Source: Eubacterium coprostanoligenes (GTDB taxonomy: Bacteria; Bacillota; Clostridia; Oscillospirales; Acutalibacteraceae). Taken from it: 64,000 bases of DNA. How positions within the stretch are numbered: the first letter of the stretch is position 1; the number at the start of each line of letters is the position of its first letter. The stretch covers positions 1 through 64,000 of the forward strand of contig NZ_FUWW01000004.1 in assembly GCF_900167205.1 (NCBI RefSeq). Reading direction: 5' to 3'. A program made the position numbers and the translations under genes. Shown in pieces: positions 1-7,983 of this stretch. The notes beneath the pieces were generated by a model. That model made no database searches, had not been told where the DNA came from, and saw nothing but the letters and a program-made list of their open reading frames with translations.

Positions 1-247
1 TTTTTTAAAAGGTGATTCCCCCGTTAATCGGGGGAAATGTCTGCAACGCAGACAAAAGGGGGCGTCTACGCAGTAAAGGTGGCAACACGAAGTGTTGACG
101 GTGGGGTTTAAAAAATGCTGTAAGTATCGAACTTACAGCATTTTTGGCGTTTTTCGTTTTTTGCTCAGTCGAGGTATTTATATACATCTTCCTTCGCAAG
201 AAAACGAAATTCAGAACCTTTCTCAACAGCCTACAGCGTGTTGAAAA
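1..247 (-). repeat. Dispersed multi-hairpin repeat, copy 1 (may continue upstream of window)
   Basis: Non-coding sequence packed with inverted repeats. Hairpins are visible at 16-38 (TTCCCCCG arms), 38-54 (TGTCTGC/GCAGACA), 84-98 (CAACAC/GTGTTG) and 111-145 (14-bp stem, 7-nt loop). Three blocks recur, reverse-complemented, at 40461-40830: 78-100 equals 40723-40745 (23 of 23), 149-172 equals 40651-40674 (24 of 24), and about 183-245 matches 40481-40540 with only a few mismatches. This copy lacks about 100 bp that copy 2 carries between blocks two and three, and one arm of the terminal hairpin. A 73-codon open frame on the minus strand here is made by the repeat and is not a convincing gene. 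Confidence 0.85.
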
Positions 248-266
248 TAATTATTTAAATACACTC

Positions 267-295
267 AAAGGGACTGATTTTAGTCCCTTTTTCTT
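267..295 (+). terminator. Rho-independent terminator
   Basis: A 9-bp stem AAAGGGACT/AGTCCCTTT (267-275, 282-290) with a 6-nt loop is followed by a T-rich run. It would end transcription coming from upstream of the window. Confidence 0.75.
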
Positions 296-338
296 TTTGC
301 TATTTGCCAAATAATGTTTGAAAAATGATAAATAATTA

Positions 339-367
339 TTGACAAACGATAATTTTCGTGGTATAAC
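339..367 (+). promoter_or_regulatory. Sigma-A type promoter of the DUF2975 cassette
   Basis: TTGACA (339-344) and TATAAC (362-367) are separated by exactly 17 nt. The ribosome binding site ACGGAGG and the ATG at 398 follow at normal distance. Confidence 0.8.
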
Positions 368-397
368 AATGAAAAAGATACCAACGGAGGTAGAATT

Positions 398-877
398 ATG
401 TATAACGATAAAACCACAATAGCGTTAAAAGTGATAATTAAGATTTGTTATTTTGCTTTGGCTGTTGCCGCAATTATTTTGTATATGCTTCAATTTTTAG
501 GAATGCACGGAACAAAAGCCATATATGGAGTAGAGGAAAAATATTTTGTAGTACTTTACACATTTTTGCTTTCGCTTCCGCCGGGATATGTGGCACTCGC
601 ATTTATTGATAAACTTTTGACTGTCGTTAGGAAAAACGAAGTGTTTGAAATTAAAACAACAAAGTATCTCGATAAAATAAGCTATTGCTGTTTGGCGGCA
701 AGTGTTGTCAGCCTTGCGGCAGTTGTTGCGTCAGTTGTTTTGCGTATTGACACTTATGTTGTCTTGTTCGTAATGCTTTTGCTTGCTGAACTTTTTATGG
801 CTTTGCTGTTGAAAGTCGTCAAAAAGATTTTTGCAAAAGCGATTGAACTTAAAGAAGAAAACGATTTGACAATATAG
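398..877 (+). CDS. DUF2975 family membrane protein
   Basis: This 159-aa protein has four hydrophobic segments (about residues 10-30, 48-70, 95-115, 120-140) separated by short charged loops, which fits the DUF2975 family of small integral membrane proteins. Its function is unknown. It starts at an ATG 7 nt after ACGGAGG. The next gene, a small Cro/C1-type regulator, begins 9 nt after its stop; DUF2975 proteins are commonly paired with this kind of mini-regulator (YozG-like) in Firmicutes. The two probably form one transcript with the large membrane protein that follows. Family assignment is by layout and neighbourhood rather than a decisive motif. Confidence 0.75.
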   Translation: MYNDKTTIALKVIIKICYFALAVAAIILYMLQFLGMHGTKAIYGVEEKYFVVLYTFLLSLPPGYVALAFIDKLLTVVRKNEVFEIKTTKYLDKISYCCLAASVVSLAAVVASVVLRIDTYVVLFVMLLLAELFMALLLKVVKKIFAKAIELKEENDLTI

Positions 878-886
878 GAGGGCAAA

Positions 887-1090
887 ATGATTGTAGTTAA
901 TTTGGATGTTATGCTTGCAAAACGCAAGATGTCCTCGCTTGAACTTGCCAACCGTGTGGGCATCACGCAGGCTAATTTGTCAATTCTCAAAACAGGCAAG
1001 GCAAAGGCAATTCGCTTTTCAACGCTCGATGCAATTTGCAAAGAACTCGATTGTCAGCCTGCCGATATTCTTGAATATCAGCCTGATTAA
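887..1090 (+). CDS. Small HTH transcriptional regulator (Cro/C1, YozG-like)
   Basis: The 67-aa protein is almost entirely one helix-turn-helix domain: a first helix around VMLAKRKMSSLELANRVGI, then the recognition region TQANLSILKTGKAKAIRF, and the closing pattern LDAICKELDCQPADILEY, typical of the HTH_26/YozG group. These regulators consist only of the DNA-binding domain and usually sit beside a DUF2975 gene. Spacing is 9 nt to the upstream gene and 25 nt to the downstream one, so the three are probably co-transcribed. It most likely regulates its own cassette; the operator is not identifiable from the sequence. Confidence 0.85.
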   Translation: MIVVNLDVMLAKRKMSSLELANRVGITQANLSILKTGKAKAIRFSTLDAICKELDCQPADILEYQPD

Positions 1091-1115
1091 AACTGATTGT
1101 TTGTGAGGTGTTGTT

Positions 1116-2765
1116 ATGACTGAAAAACAATATTCGCCACTTGATAAAAAGGACAAATTTTTGTTTCCCGTGGCGCTTGCATTGTGCTTTGTGTTTGTTG
1201 ATTTTGTGCTTTTTGCCAAAGCAATAGATTTGGGATTTACACTTGCGTATGTGCTTTCTTTTGCATTTTCAACGGTGTATTTGCTTGGCAAAAATCAAAA
1301 GCCGTCACTGATAGGCGTTGTTTACGGAGTTCTGGGCGTGGCGTCCTCAATTCCCGTAACTCTCTATAACGACAGCATAACGCAGTTTTTGATGCCGATT
1401 TTGGCACTTGGACTTTATGTGCTCTATTGCGTGTCGTATACAGACGAAAAGCAAAAATTCGGCTCGTATAAAATAATGAGCGCTTCGCTCAAAGCCTTAA
1501 CTTGTGGAGTGTTCAGGGCAATGCCCGATGTTGTCGGCTCGGTCAAAGCAGGGGAGAAAAAAGACAAAAAGTCGCTGTCCGCACTTGTCGGAGTGCTGCT
1601 TGCAATTCCTGTTTTGTGTGCCGTTGTTCCGCTTCTTGTAAAGTCGGATGCGGCGTTTGAAGGACTTGTCAGCGGTGTGGTTTCAAAATTTGCTTCATAT
1701 ATGGGCGAACTTGTTGTAACTTTGATTTTGATTCCGCTTTGCTATTCTTATTTGTTTTCTTTAAGACATAAGAATTCTGCGACCGAAAAAGGCAAGCTGA
1801 AAAAGCGTAAGAGTTTGCCGTACACGGTTTTCACTTCGTTTTTGTGCGTGATTTCTGCAACTTATCTTTTGTATCTATTTTCACAGCTTGCGTATTTCTT
1901 CAGTGCGTTTTCCTATATTTTGCCGGAGGGCTACAAAAATACCGCTTCGGAATTTGCCCGCCGTGGATTTTATGAGATGTGCACGGTTTGTGCAATCAAT
2001 TTAGCTATTATCGGCATAATCTTTGCTTTTGTAAAAGGCAAAAACGGCAAATTGCTAAAGGCACTTTGTACCTTTGTGTCCGTATTTTCAGCACTGCTTG
2101 TAATCGTGGCAATGCAAAAAATGGTGATGAATGTCAGTGTTTACGGACTTTCAAAAAATCGCATTTTGGTGTTTGCTTTTATGCTTATGATGCTTGTTGT
2201 GATTGTGATGCTTATTGTCCACATCTTTGCACCGAAAGTGCCGTATATGCAAACGATTATCGTTTTTTGCTCCGCTCTTTTGATAGCGATTTCTTATTCA
2301 AATGTGGATGCAAGAATTGCAGATTACAACATCAAGGCATACAATAATCACACGCTTGAAAATCTTGATGTGGGCAACATTGCCGACCTTTCCGACAGTT
2401 CCGTGCCGTATCTCATCTCCCTTGCAAAAAGCGGAAATGCAGATGCCCAAGAAGAACTTTATAGGGTCGTCGGTAATAATTATCACGATGAACTTGTGCT
2501 TAACTTAAAAACGATAAAAATCAAAAGCAACGGTGACATTAGAAGGTTCAACTACTCTCACACCCTTGCCGCAAATGCAATTTATGATTACTATTTGAAC
2601 CTTGATGAAAACGGTGCAAAAATATTTGCAAATAATTCTGCGATTGCCGATTATGATAAGTATTACTACGCAGACGAAGACACATATTGCAAAATGTCTG
2701 ATGATTCCTGCAACGAAACGACTTACAAACTCAACAAGGCAACCGGTTTATACGAAAAACAGTAA
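1116..2765 (+). CDS. DUF4173/DUF4153-like multispanning membrane protein
   Basis: The 549-aa protein begins with a short charged stretch and has roughly ten to twelve hydrophobic segments through about residue 400. A soluble C-terminal part of about 150 residues follows, rich in Asn, Asp and Tyr. The charged linker before a TM pair (GEKKDKKS then LSALVGVLLAIPVLCAVVPLL) matches what I recall of DUF4173/DUF4153 proteins, which often accompany DUF2975/HTH pairs. Function is unknown. GTGAGGTG lies 5 nt before the ATG. It is the last gene of the cassette and is followed by a terminator at 2771. Confidence 0.65.
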   Translation: MTEKQYSPLDKKDKFLFPVALALCFVFVDFVLFAKAIDLGFTLAYVLSFAFSTVYLLGKNQKPSLIGVVYGVLGVASSIPVTLYNDSITQFLMPILALGLYVLYCVSYTDEKQKFGSYKIMSASLKALTCGVFRAMPDVVGSVKAGEKKDKKSLSALVGVLLAIPVLCAVVPLLVKSDAAFEGLVSGVVSKFASYMGELVVTLILIPLCYSYLFSLRHKNSATEKGKLKKRKSLPYTVFTSFLCVISATYLLYLFSQLAYFFSAFSYILPEGYKNTASEFARRGFYEMCTVCAINLAIIGIIFAFVKGKNGKLLKALCTFVSVFSALLVIVAMQKMVMNVSVYGLSKNRILVFAFMLMMLVVIVMLIVHIFAPKVPYMQTIIVFCSALLIAISYSNVDARIADYNIKAYNNHTLENLDVGNIADLSDSSVPYLISLAKSGNADAQEELYRVVGNNYHDELVLNLKTIKIKSNGDIRRFNYSHTLAANAIYDYYLNLDENGAKIFANNSAIADYDKYYYADEDTYCKMSDDSCNETTYKLNKATGLYEKQ

Positions 2766-2770
2766 ATTTA

Positions 2771-2806
2771 TACAGATAATCCTGTTTAGGGTTATCTGTA
2801 TTTTTA
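2771..2806 (+). terminator. Rho-independent terminator after the DUF4173-like gene
   Basis: Stem TACAGATAA/TTATCTGTA, extended by CC/GG, at 2771-2800, followed by TTTTTATA. It lies 6 nt after the stop codon. Confidence 0.8.
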
Positions 2807-2838
2807 TATATTTATATATAATTAATATAAAATAGTTG

Positions 2839-2867
2839 TTGAAGTGGCAATATAACTGTGCTATAAT
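2839..2867 (+). promoter_or_regulatory. Promoter of aspS-gatCAB
   Basis: TTGAAG (2839-2844), a 17-nt spacer and TATAAT (2862-2867), giving a leader of about 50 nt before aspS. Confidence 0.75.
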
Positions 2868-2926
2868 ATTAGCGTTAATATGGATTTTTATATCTATTCA
2901 GAATTTTCCATGAAAGGAATTATATT

Positions 2927-4684
2927 ATGGCATACAGAACACATAACTGTAACGAGCTTACATTTGATAACCTCAACCAAAGAGTTCAGCTTGCAGGTTG
3001 GGTAGACACAATACGTGACCACGGCGGTGTTGCATTCATTGACCTCAGAGATGAGTACGGTGTAACACAGGTTGTTGTAAATGATGATGACCTTATCAAC
3101 CATCTTCGCAAAGAGAGCGTCATCTCTGTTGAGGGTGTTGTTGTTAAGCGTGATGAAGAAACAATCAATCCAAAAATCGCAACAGGTGAACTTGAAGTAA
3201 AGGTTGACACTCTCAAGGTGCTCAATCCTTGCACAGAGAATTTGCCTTTTGAAATCAGCGAAAGCAGAGAAACCCGTGAGGATGTTCGTCTTTCTTATCG
3301 TTTTCTTGATTTGAGAAACAAAAAGGTTCACGACAACATTATTTTCAGAAGCCAGGTTGTTTCATATCTTCGTCAGAAGATGACCTCTCTCGGCTTTACC
3401 GAAATCACAACTCCAATCTTGACTTGTTCATCACCGGAGGGTGCTCGTGACTACATCATTCCATCTCGTAAGCACGAGGGCAAGTTCTACGCTTTGCCAC
3501 AAGCACCACAGCAGTTTAAGCAACTCCTTATGACTTCGGGATTTGACAGATACTTCCAGATTGCACCTTGCTTCCGTGATGAGGACGCAAGAGCCGACCG
3601 TTCGCCCGGCGAATTCTATCAGCTTGACTTTGAGATGGCTTTTGCAACTCAAGAGGATGTATTTGAGGTTGCCGATGAAGTTCTCTATGATACTTTTGAA
3701 AAGTTTGGCGGAGGAAAGAAAATTTCTCCAAAGCCATTTGTAAAAATTCCTTATGAAGAGGCTATGCTTAAGTACGGTACAGACAAGCCTGACCTCCGTA
3801 ACCCTCTTGAAATTGTTGACCTTACAGAGTTCTTCTCTGACGTAGAATTCAAGGCATTCAAGGGCAGACCTGTTCGTGGTATCAATGTACCGGGTTGTGC
3901 AAAGCAGTCAAAGGGCTGGTTCGAAAAGATGCTCAAGTACGCACTTGAAATCGGTATGAAGGGTCTTGGCTATATTGAAGTTCTTGAGGACGGCTCATAT
4001 AAAGGTCCTATTGATAAGTTCCTTCCTGATGATAAGAAAGAGGAGCTTCGCTCAATCTTCAACTTCAAGACAGACGACACATTGTTCTTCATTTGCGACA
4101 CACCAAAGGTTGTCAATGAACTTGCAGGTATGATCAGAACAGAGCTTGCAAACCGTCTTGACCTTATTGATAAGGACAGATTTGAATTCTGCTACATCAC
4201 AGACTTCCCAATGTTTGAGCGTGACGAAAACGGTCAGCTCATCTTTACACATAACCCATTCTCAATGCCACAGGGCGAGATGGACGCACTTCTCAATGAA
4301 GAGCCAACAAAAATCAAGGCTTATCAGTACGACATTGTTTGTAACGGTGTTGAACTTTCATCGGGTGCTGTTCGTAACCACAGACCTGATGTTATGGTTA
4401 AGGCTTTTGAAATGGCAGGATACAGCGAGGATACTGTTAAGGAGAAGTTCGGCGCTCTTTATAACGCATTCCACTATGGTGCACCGCCTCACGCAGGTAT
4501 GGCACCGGGTGTTGACCGTATGATTATGCTTCTTAAGGATGAAGAAAATATCCGTGAAATCATTGCTTTCCCTATGAACAGCAACGCACAGGATATGCTC
4601 CTCGGTGCACCAAACTATGTAACCGAACTTCAGCTTCGTGAAACTCACATTAAGCTTCGCAGACCGGTTGAAAAGGACAAATAA
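2927..4684 (+). CDS. aspS: Aspartyl-tRNA synthetase, probably non-discriminating
   Basis: The 585-aa protein is a bacterial class II AspRS: OB-fold anticodon domain (about 1-110), catalytic core with motif 2 (FRDEDARADRS), the bacterial GAD insertion, and the motif 3 region APPHAGMAPGVDRM near the C-terminus. It charges tRNA-Asp with aspartate. In the anticodon domain the segment RDHGG carries His at residue 32; His here is described for non-discriminating AspRS, whereas discriminating enzymes usually have Leu. Together with gatCAB 18 nt downstream, this suggests it also makes Asp-tRNA-Asn for amidation. Motif 2 reads RSPGEFYQLD rather than the common RQPEFTQ, one residue longer. The start follows a GAAAGGA site. 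Confidence 0.97.
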   Translation: MAYRTHNCNELTFDNLNQRVQLAGWVDTIRDHGGVAFIDLRDEYGVTQVVVNDDDLINHLRKESVISVEGVVVKRDEETINPKIATGELEVKVDTLKVLNPCTENLPFEISESRETREDVRLSYRFLDLRNKKVHDNIIFRSQVVSYLRQKMTSLGFTEITTPILTCSSPEGARDYIIPSRKHEGKFYALPQAPQQFKQLLMTSGFDRYFQIAPCFRDEDARADRSPGEFYQLDFEMAFATQEDVFEVADEVLYDTFEKFGGGKKISPKPFVKIPYEEAMLKYGTDKPDLRNPLEIVDLTEFFSDVEFKAFKGRPVRGINVPGCAKQSKGWFEKMLKYALEIGMKGLGYIEVLEDGSYKGPIDKFLPDDKKEELRSIFNFKTDDTLFFICDTPKVVNELAGMIRTELANRLDLIDKDRFEFCYITDFPMFERDENGQLIFTHNPFSMPQGEMDALLNEEPTKIKAYQYDIVCNGVELSSGAVRNHRPDVMVKAFEMAGYSEDTVKEKFGALYNAFHYGAPPHAGMAPGVDRMIMLLKDEENIREIIAFPMNSNAQDMLLGAPNYVTELQLRETHIKLRRPVEKDK

Positions 4685-4702
4685 TTTTTGGAGGCAAATA
4701 TA

Positions 4703-4990
4703 ATGCAAATTACTCCTGATTTAATTAAATATCTTGAAAAATTGGCTCGTATCACATTGACGGAAGACGAGGAAAAGAAAGTCGGCAACGAACTTCAAGA
4801 CATTCTCACCTACATTGATATGCTCAACGAGCTTGATACAGACGGCGTTGAGGCTATGAGCCACTGCTTCCCTGTAACAAATGTTATGAGAGAAGACGAG
4901 GTTCAGCCGTCAATGTCGGCAGACGAAATTGTTGCCAATGCTCCTGAAAGTCAGGATGGCTGTTTCGTTGTGCCAAAGACTGTGGACTAA
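4703..4990 (+). CDS. gatC: Asp-tRNA(Asn)/Glu-tRNA(Gln) amidotransferase subunit C
   Basis: The 95-aa protein shows the GatC pattern: N-terminal ITPDLIKYLEKLARITLTEDE, then LQDILTYIDMLNELDTDGVE, then the signature around FPVTNVMREDEVQPSMSADE. GatC stabilises the GatA-GatB complex. I chose the ATG at 4703 because GGAGG ends 8 nt before it; an in-frame TTG at 4688 lies upstream of that ribosome binding site. gatA begins 12 nt after the stop. Confidence 0.95.
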   Translation: MQITPDLIKYLEKLARITLTEDEEKKVGNELQDILTYIDMLNELDTDGVEAMSHCFPVTNVMREDEVQPSMSADEIVANAPESQDGCFVVPKTVD

Positions 4991-5002
4991 GGAGGGAATA
5001 GA

Positions 5003-6463
5003 ATGGAAATTTATGAAATGACTGCCCTTCAGGTTGCAGAAAAAATTAAGAATAAAGAAATAACATCTATGGATGCAGTGGAAAGTGTTGCAAAGGCTAT
5101 TGAACAAAATGACGGCACTTATAACTGCTATGTTTCACTCGATAAAGAGTCTGCTCTACAGAAGGCAGAGCGTGTTCAAAAGAAGATTGATTCGGGCGAA
5201 GCCACATCATTGTTTGCAGGTGTTCCGATTGCAATCAAGGACAATATCTGCGAAAAAGGTAAGCTGACTTCTTGCTCATCAAAAATTCTTTCAAACTTCA
5301 AGCCTCCGTATAACGCAACCGTTATCAACAAGCTCAATGATGCTGATATGGTTCCTTTCGGTAAGGTTAATATGGACGAGTTCGCAATGGGCTCAACAAC
5401 CGAAACATCATTTTACGGTCCAACAAAAAATCCGTGGGATGTAACAAAAGTTCCGGGCGGTTCATCGGGCGGTGCGGCAGCTTCTGTTGCCGCTGACGAA
5501 AGCCTTATTGCTCTCGGTTCGGATACAGGCGGTTCAATTCGTCAGCCTGCATCATTCTGCGGCGTAACAGGTCTTAAGCCGACCTATGGCGCTGTATCCC
5601 GTTACGGTCTTATTGCATACGCATCATCACTTGACCAAATCGGACCTCTTGGCAAAGATGTTCTCGATGTTGCAGGTGTGTTCAATGTAATTAAGGGCAA
5701 GGATGTCAAGGACGGCACTTCAATGGAAAGCGAAGTTTTTGACCTTGCCGATATAAAACTTGATAACCTCAAGGGTAAGAAAATCGGTATTCCGAACGAT
5801 TACTTTGGCGAGGGTATCAGTGCGGAAGTTGCAGCGAGCGTAAAAGCTGCCGCACAAACTCTCAAAGATCTCGGCGCAGATGTTGAAGAGTTTGATATGC
5901 CAATCGTAAAATATGCAATCCCTACCTATTATATTATAGCTTGTGCAGAGGCTTGCTCAAACCTTTCTCGTTTTGACGGCATCAAGTACGGCTATAAGTC
6001 AAAGGACGCTTTCAATCTTACTGATGTATACTTCAAGTCCCGTTCGGAGGGCTTTGGTATGGAAGTTAAAAAGCGTATTATGCTTGGCAACTTCGTGCTT
6101 TCATCAGGCTACTTTGATGCTTATTATAAGAAAGCACTTCAGGCAAAGGGTCTTATTTGTAAGGCGTTCAATGAAGCGTTCCAAAAGTATGATTTTCTCC
6201 TCGGTCCTGTTGCTCCGACAACAGCGCTTAAGATGGGCGAGGGACTTTCTGACCCGCTTGCAATGTACCTTGGCGATATTTACACAGTAATGATTAATAT
6301 TGCAGGCTTGCCGTCACTTGCACTTCCTTGCGGTTTTGATACAAATTCAATGCCAATCGGTATGCAACTTATCGGTAAACCGTTTGACGAAAAAACAATT
6401 CTTTCAGCCGGCTATGCTTATCAAAATGTAACCGAATGGCATAAAAGAAAACCAAATCTTTAA
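5003..6463 (+). CDS. gatA: Asp-tRNA(Asn)/Glu-tRNA(Gln) amidotransferase subunit A (glutaminase)
   Basis: This 486-aa protein is a full-length amidase-signature enzyme. The Ser-cisSer-Lys triad is visible: Lys in PIAIKDNIC, Ser in the glycine-rich segment GGSSGGAAASVAA, and the nucleophile region GSDTGGSIRQPASFCG. GatA releases ammonia from glutamine, which is channelled to GatB to amidate Asp-tRNA-Asn or Glu-tRNA-Gln. GGAGGGAAT precedes the ATG. It lies in one operon with gatC and gatB, downstream of aspS. Confidence 0.97.
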   Translation: MEIYEMTALQVAEKIKNKEITSMDAVESVAKAIEQNDGTYNCYVSLDKESALQKAERVQKKIDSGEATSLFAGVPIAIKDNICEKGKLTSCSSKILSNFKPPYNATVINKLNDADMVPFGKVNMDEFAMGSTTETSFYGPTKNPWDVTKVPGGSSGGAAASVAADESLIALGSDTGGSIRQPASFCGVTGLKPTYGAVSRYGLIAYASSLDQIGPLGKDVLDVAGVFNVIKGKDVKDGTSMESEVFDLADIKLDNLKGKKIGIPNDYFGEGISAEVAASVKAAAQTLKDLGADVEEFDMPIVKYAIPTYYIIACAEACSNLSRFDGIKYGYKSKDAFNLTDVYFKSRSEGFGMEVKKRIMLGNFVLSSGYFDAYYKKALQAKGLICKAFNEAFQKYDFLLGPVAPTTALKMGEGLSDPLAMYLGDIYTVMINIAGLPSLALPCGFDTNSMPIGMQLIGKPFDEKTILSAGYAYQNVTEWHKRKPNL

Positions 6464-6478
6464 TAGGAGGCAGTAAAT

Positions 6479-7912
6479 ATGGATTATATTACCGTTTGTG
6501 GTCTTGAAGTTCATACAGAGCTTGCCACTAAAACAAAGATTTTTTGCAACTGCACAACGGAATTCGGCGGTGAGCCAAACACTCATGTTTGCGAGATTTG
6601 CTCCGGTATGCCGGGAACTCTCCCTGTTGTAAACAAGAGAGTTGTTGAATTTGCGGTTCGCACAGGTCTTGCACTCAATTGCGAGATTACACAGTATAAT
6701 AAGTTTGACAGAAAAAACTATTTCTATCCTGATTTGCCAAAGGCTTATCAGATTTCACAGCTTTATCTTCCAATTTGCAGAAACGGCTGGGTTGAGATTA
6801 ACGATAGCGTAAACGGCGGCAAAAAGAAGGTTAGAATTCATGAAATTCATATGGAAGAGGACGCAGGAAAGCTCGTTCACGATGAGTGGACAGACAGCAC
6901 CCTTGTAAACTACAACCGTTGCGGTGTGCCTCTTTTGGAAATCGTGTCAGAGCCTGATATTGCAAGTGCCGATGAGGCAGTTGAATATGTTGAAAAGCTC
7001 CGTGCAATTCTTCAGTTCTGCGGTGTTTCGGACTGTAAGATGCAGGAAGGCTCGCTCCGTGCCGATGTAAATGTGTCTGTTATGGAAAAGGGCGCAACCG
7101 AATTCGGCACAAGAACAGAGATGAAGAATATCAACTCATTCAGAGGTATTCATAACGCTATCGAGGCTGAAACCGAACGCCAAATCGAGCTTATCGAGGA
7201 CGGTGGCAAGGTTGTGCAGGAAACTCGCAGATGGGACGACAGCAAGGGCGTTTCCACTTCAATGAGAAGCAAGGAAGACGCACAGGACTACAAGTACTTC
7301 CCGGAGCCTGACCTTCCTCCGATTGAACTTTCGGATGAGTATATCGAGGGCATCAGAGCATCGCTCCCTGAACTCCCTGAAGCCAAGAAAGCAAGATATA
7401 TCAGCGAATATTCTCTTACGGAATACGATGCAAACATTCTTTGCTCCGATAAGGCATATGCAAAATTGTTTGATAAAACAGTTGAGATTACAAAGAATCC
7501 AAAGGATTCGGCTCACTGGATTATGGGCGACCTTATGAAACTTATGAATGATACCCAGACTCTTCCTGAAAACATTTCTTTCAGAACAGAGAGCCTCGGT
7601 GAAATTATCAATCTTGTAAATTCAAACAAGGTTTCTCGTGAATCTGCAAAAAAGGTGCTCAAGGCAGTGTTTGATGATGATGTAATTCCTGAGGAATATG
7701 TCAAGGCAAACAATATGGAAATGGTATCCGACACAGGTGCAATTCAGTCTGTTATTGAAGAAATTATTGCAAACAACGAAAAAGCTGTTGCAGAATATAA
7801 AGAGGGCAAGGACAAGTCCTTCAACTTCCTTGTCGGTCAGTCAATGAGAGCACTCAAGGGCAAAGCTCCGTCAAGTGAAGTAACAAGAATTCTTAAAGAA
7901 TTGCTTGGCTGA
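6479..7912 (+). CDS. gatB: Asp-tRNA(Asn)/Glu-tRNA(Gln) amidotransferase subunit B
   Basis: The 477-aa protein has the GatB cradle domain starting with VCGLEVHTELATKTKIFC, the CEICSGMPGTLPVVN stretch, the EDAGKLVHDE segment, and the C-terminal YqeY-like helical tail ending in RILKELLG. It is the kinase/transamidase subunit that activates the misacylated tRNA with ATP and transfers ammonia to it. It is the last gene of the aspS-gatCAB operon; a bidirectional terminator follows 24 nt after the stop. Confidence 0.97.
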   Translation: MDYITVCGLEVHTELATKTKIFCNCTTEFGGEPNTHVCEICSGMPGTLPVVNKRVVEFAVRTGLALNCEITQYNKFDRKNYFYPDLPKAYQISQLYLPICRNGWVEINDSVNGGKKKVRIHEIHMEEDAGKLVHDEWTDSTLVNYNRCGVPLLEIVSEPDIASADEAVEYVEKLRAILQFCGVSDCKMQEGSLRADVNVSVMEKGATEFGTRTEMKNINSFRGIHNAIEAETERQIELIEDGGKVVQETRRWDDSKGVSTSMRSKEDAQDYKYFPEPDLPPIELSDEYIEGIRASLPELPEAKKARYISEYSLTEYDANILCSDKAYAKLFDKTVEITKNPKDSAHWIMGDLMKLMNDTQTLPENISFRTESLGEIINLVNSNKVSRESAKKVLKAVFDDDVIPEEYVKANNMEMVSDTGAIQSVIEEIIANNEKAVAEYKEGKDKSFNFLVGQSMRALKGKAPSSEVTRILKELLG

Positions 7913-7935
7913 TTATAAACCAAATAGAAACAATA

Positions 7936-7966
7936 AAAGCGTATCGAATTTCGATACGCTTTTTGT
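7936..7966. terminator. Bidirectional terminator between gatB and the symporter gene
   Basis: A near-perfect 13-bp stem AAAGCGTATCGAA/TTCGATACGCTTT (7936-7962) with T-rich flank on the plus side and A-rich flank on the other serves the two convergent genes. Confidence 0.85.
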
Positions 7967-7983
7967 TATGCCGTTAAGTGTTA

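Noticed and set aside
5-226. 73-codon open frame on the minus strand inside repeat copy 1
   Set aside because: It is produced by the palindromic repeat, has no ribosome binding site or family resemblance, and is not preserved in copy 2.
2602-2835. 77-codon open frame overlapping the end of the DUF4173-like gene
   Set aside because: It is a shadow frame running through the terminator at 2771.
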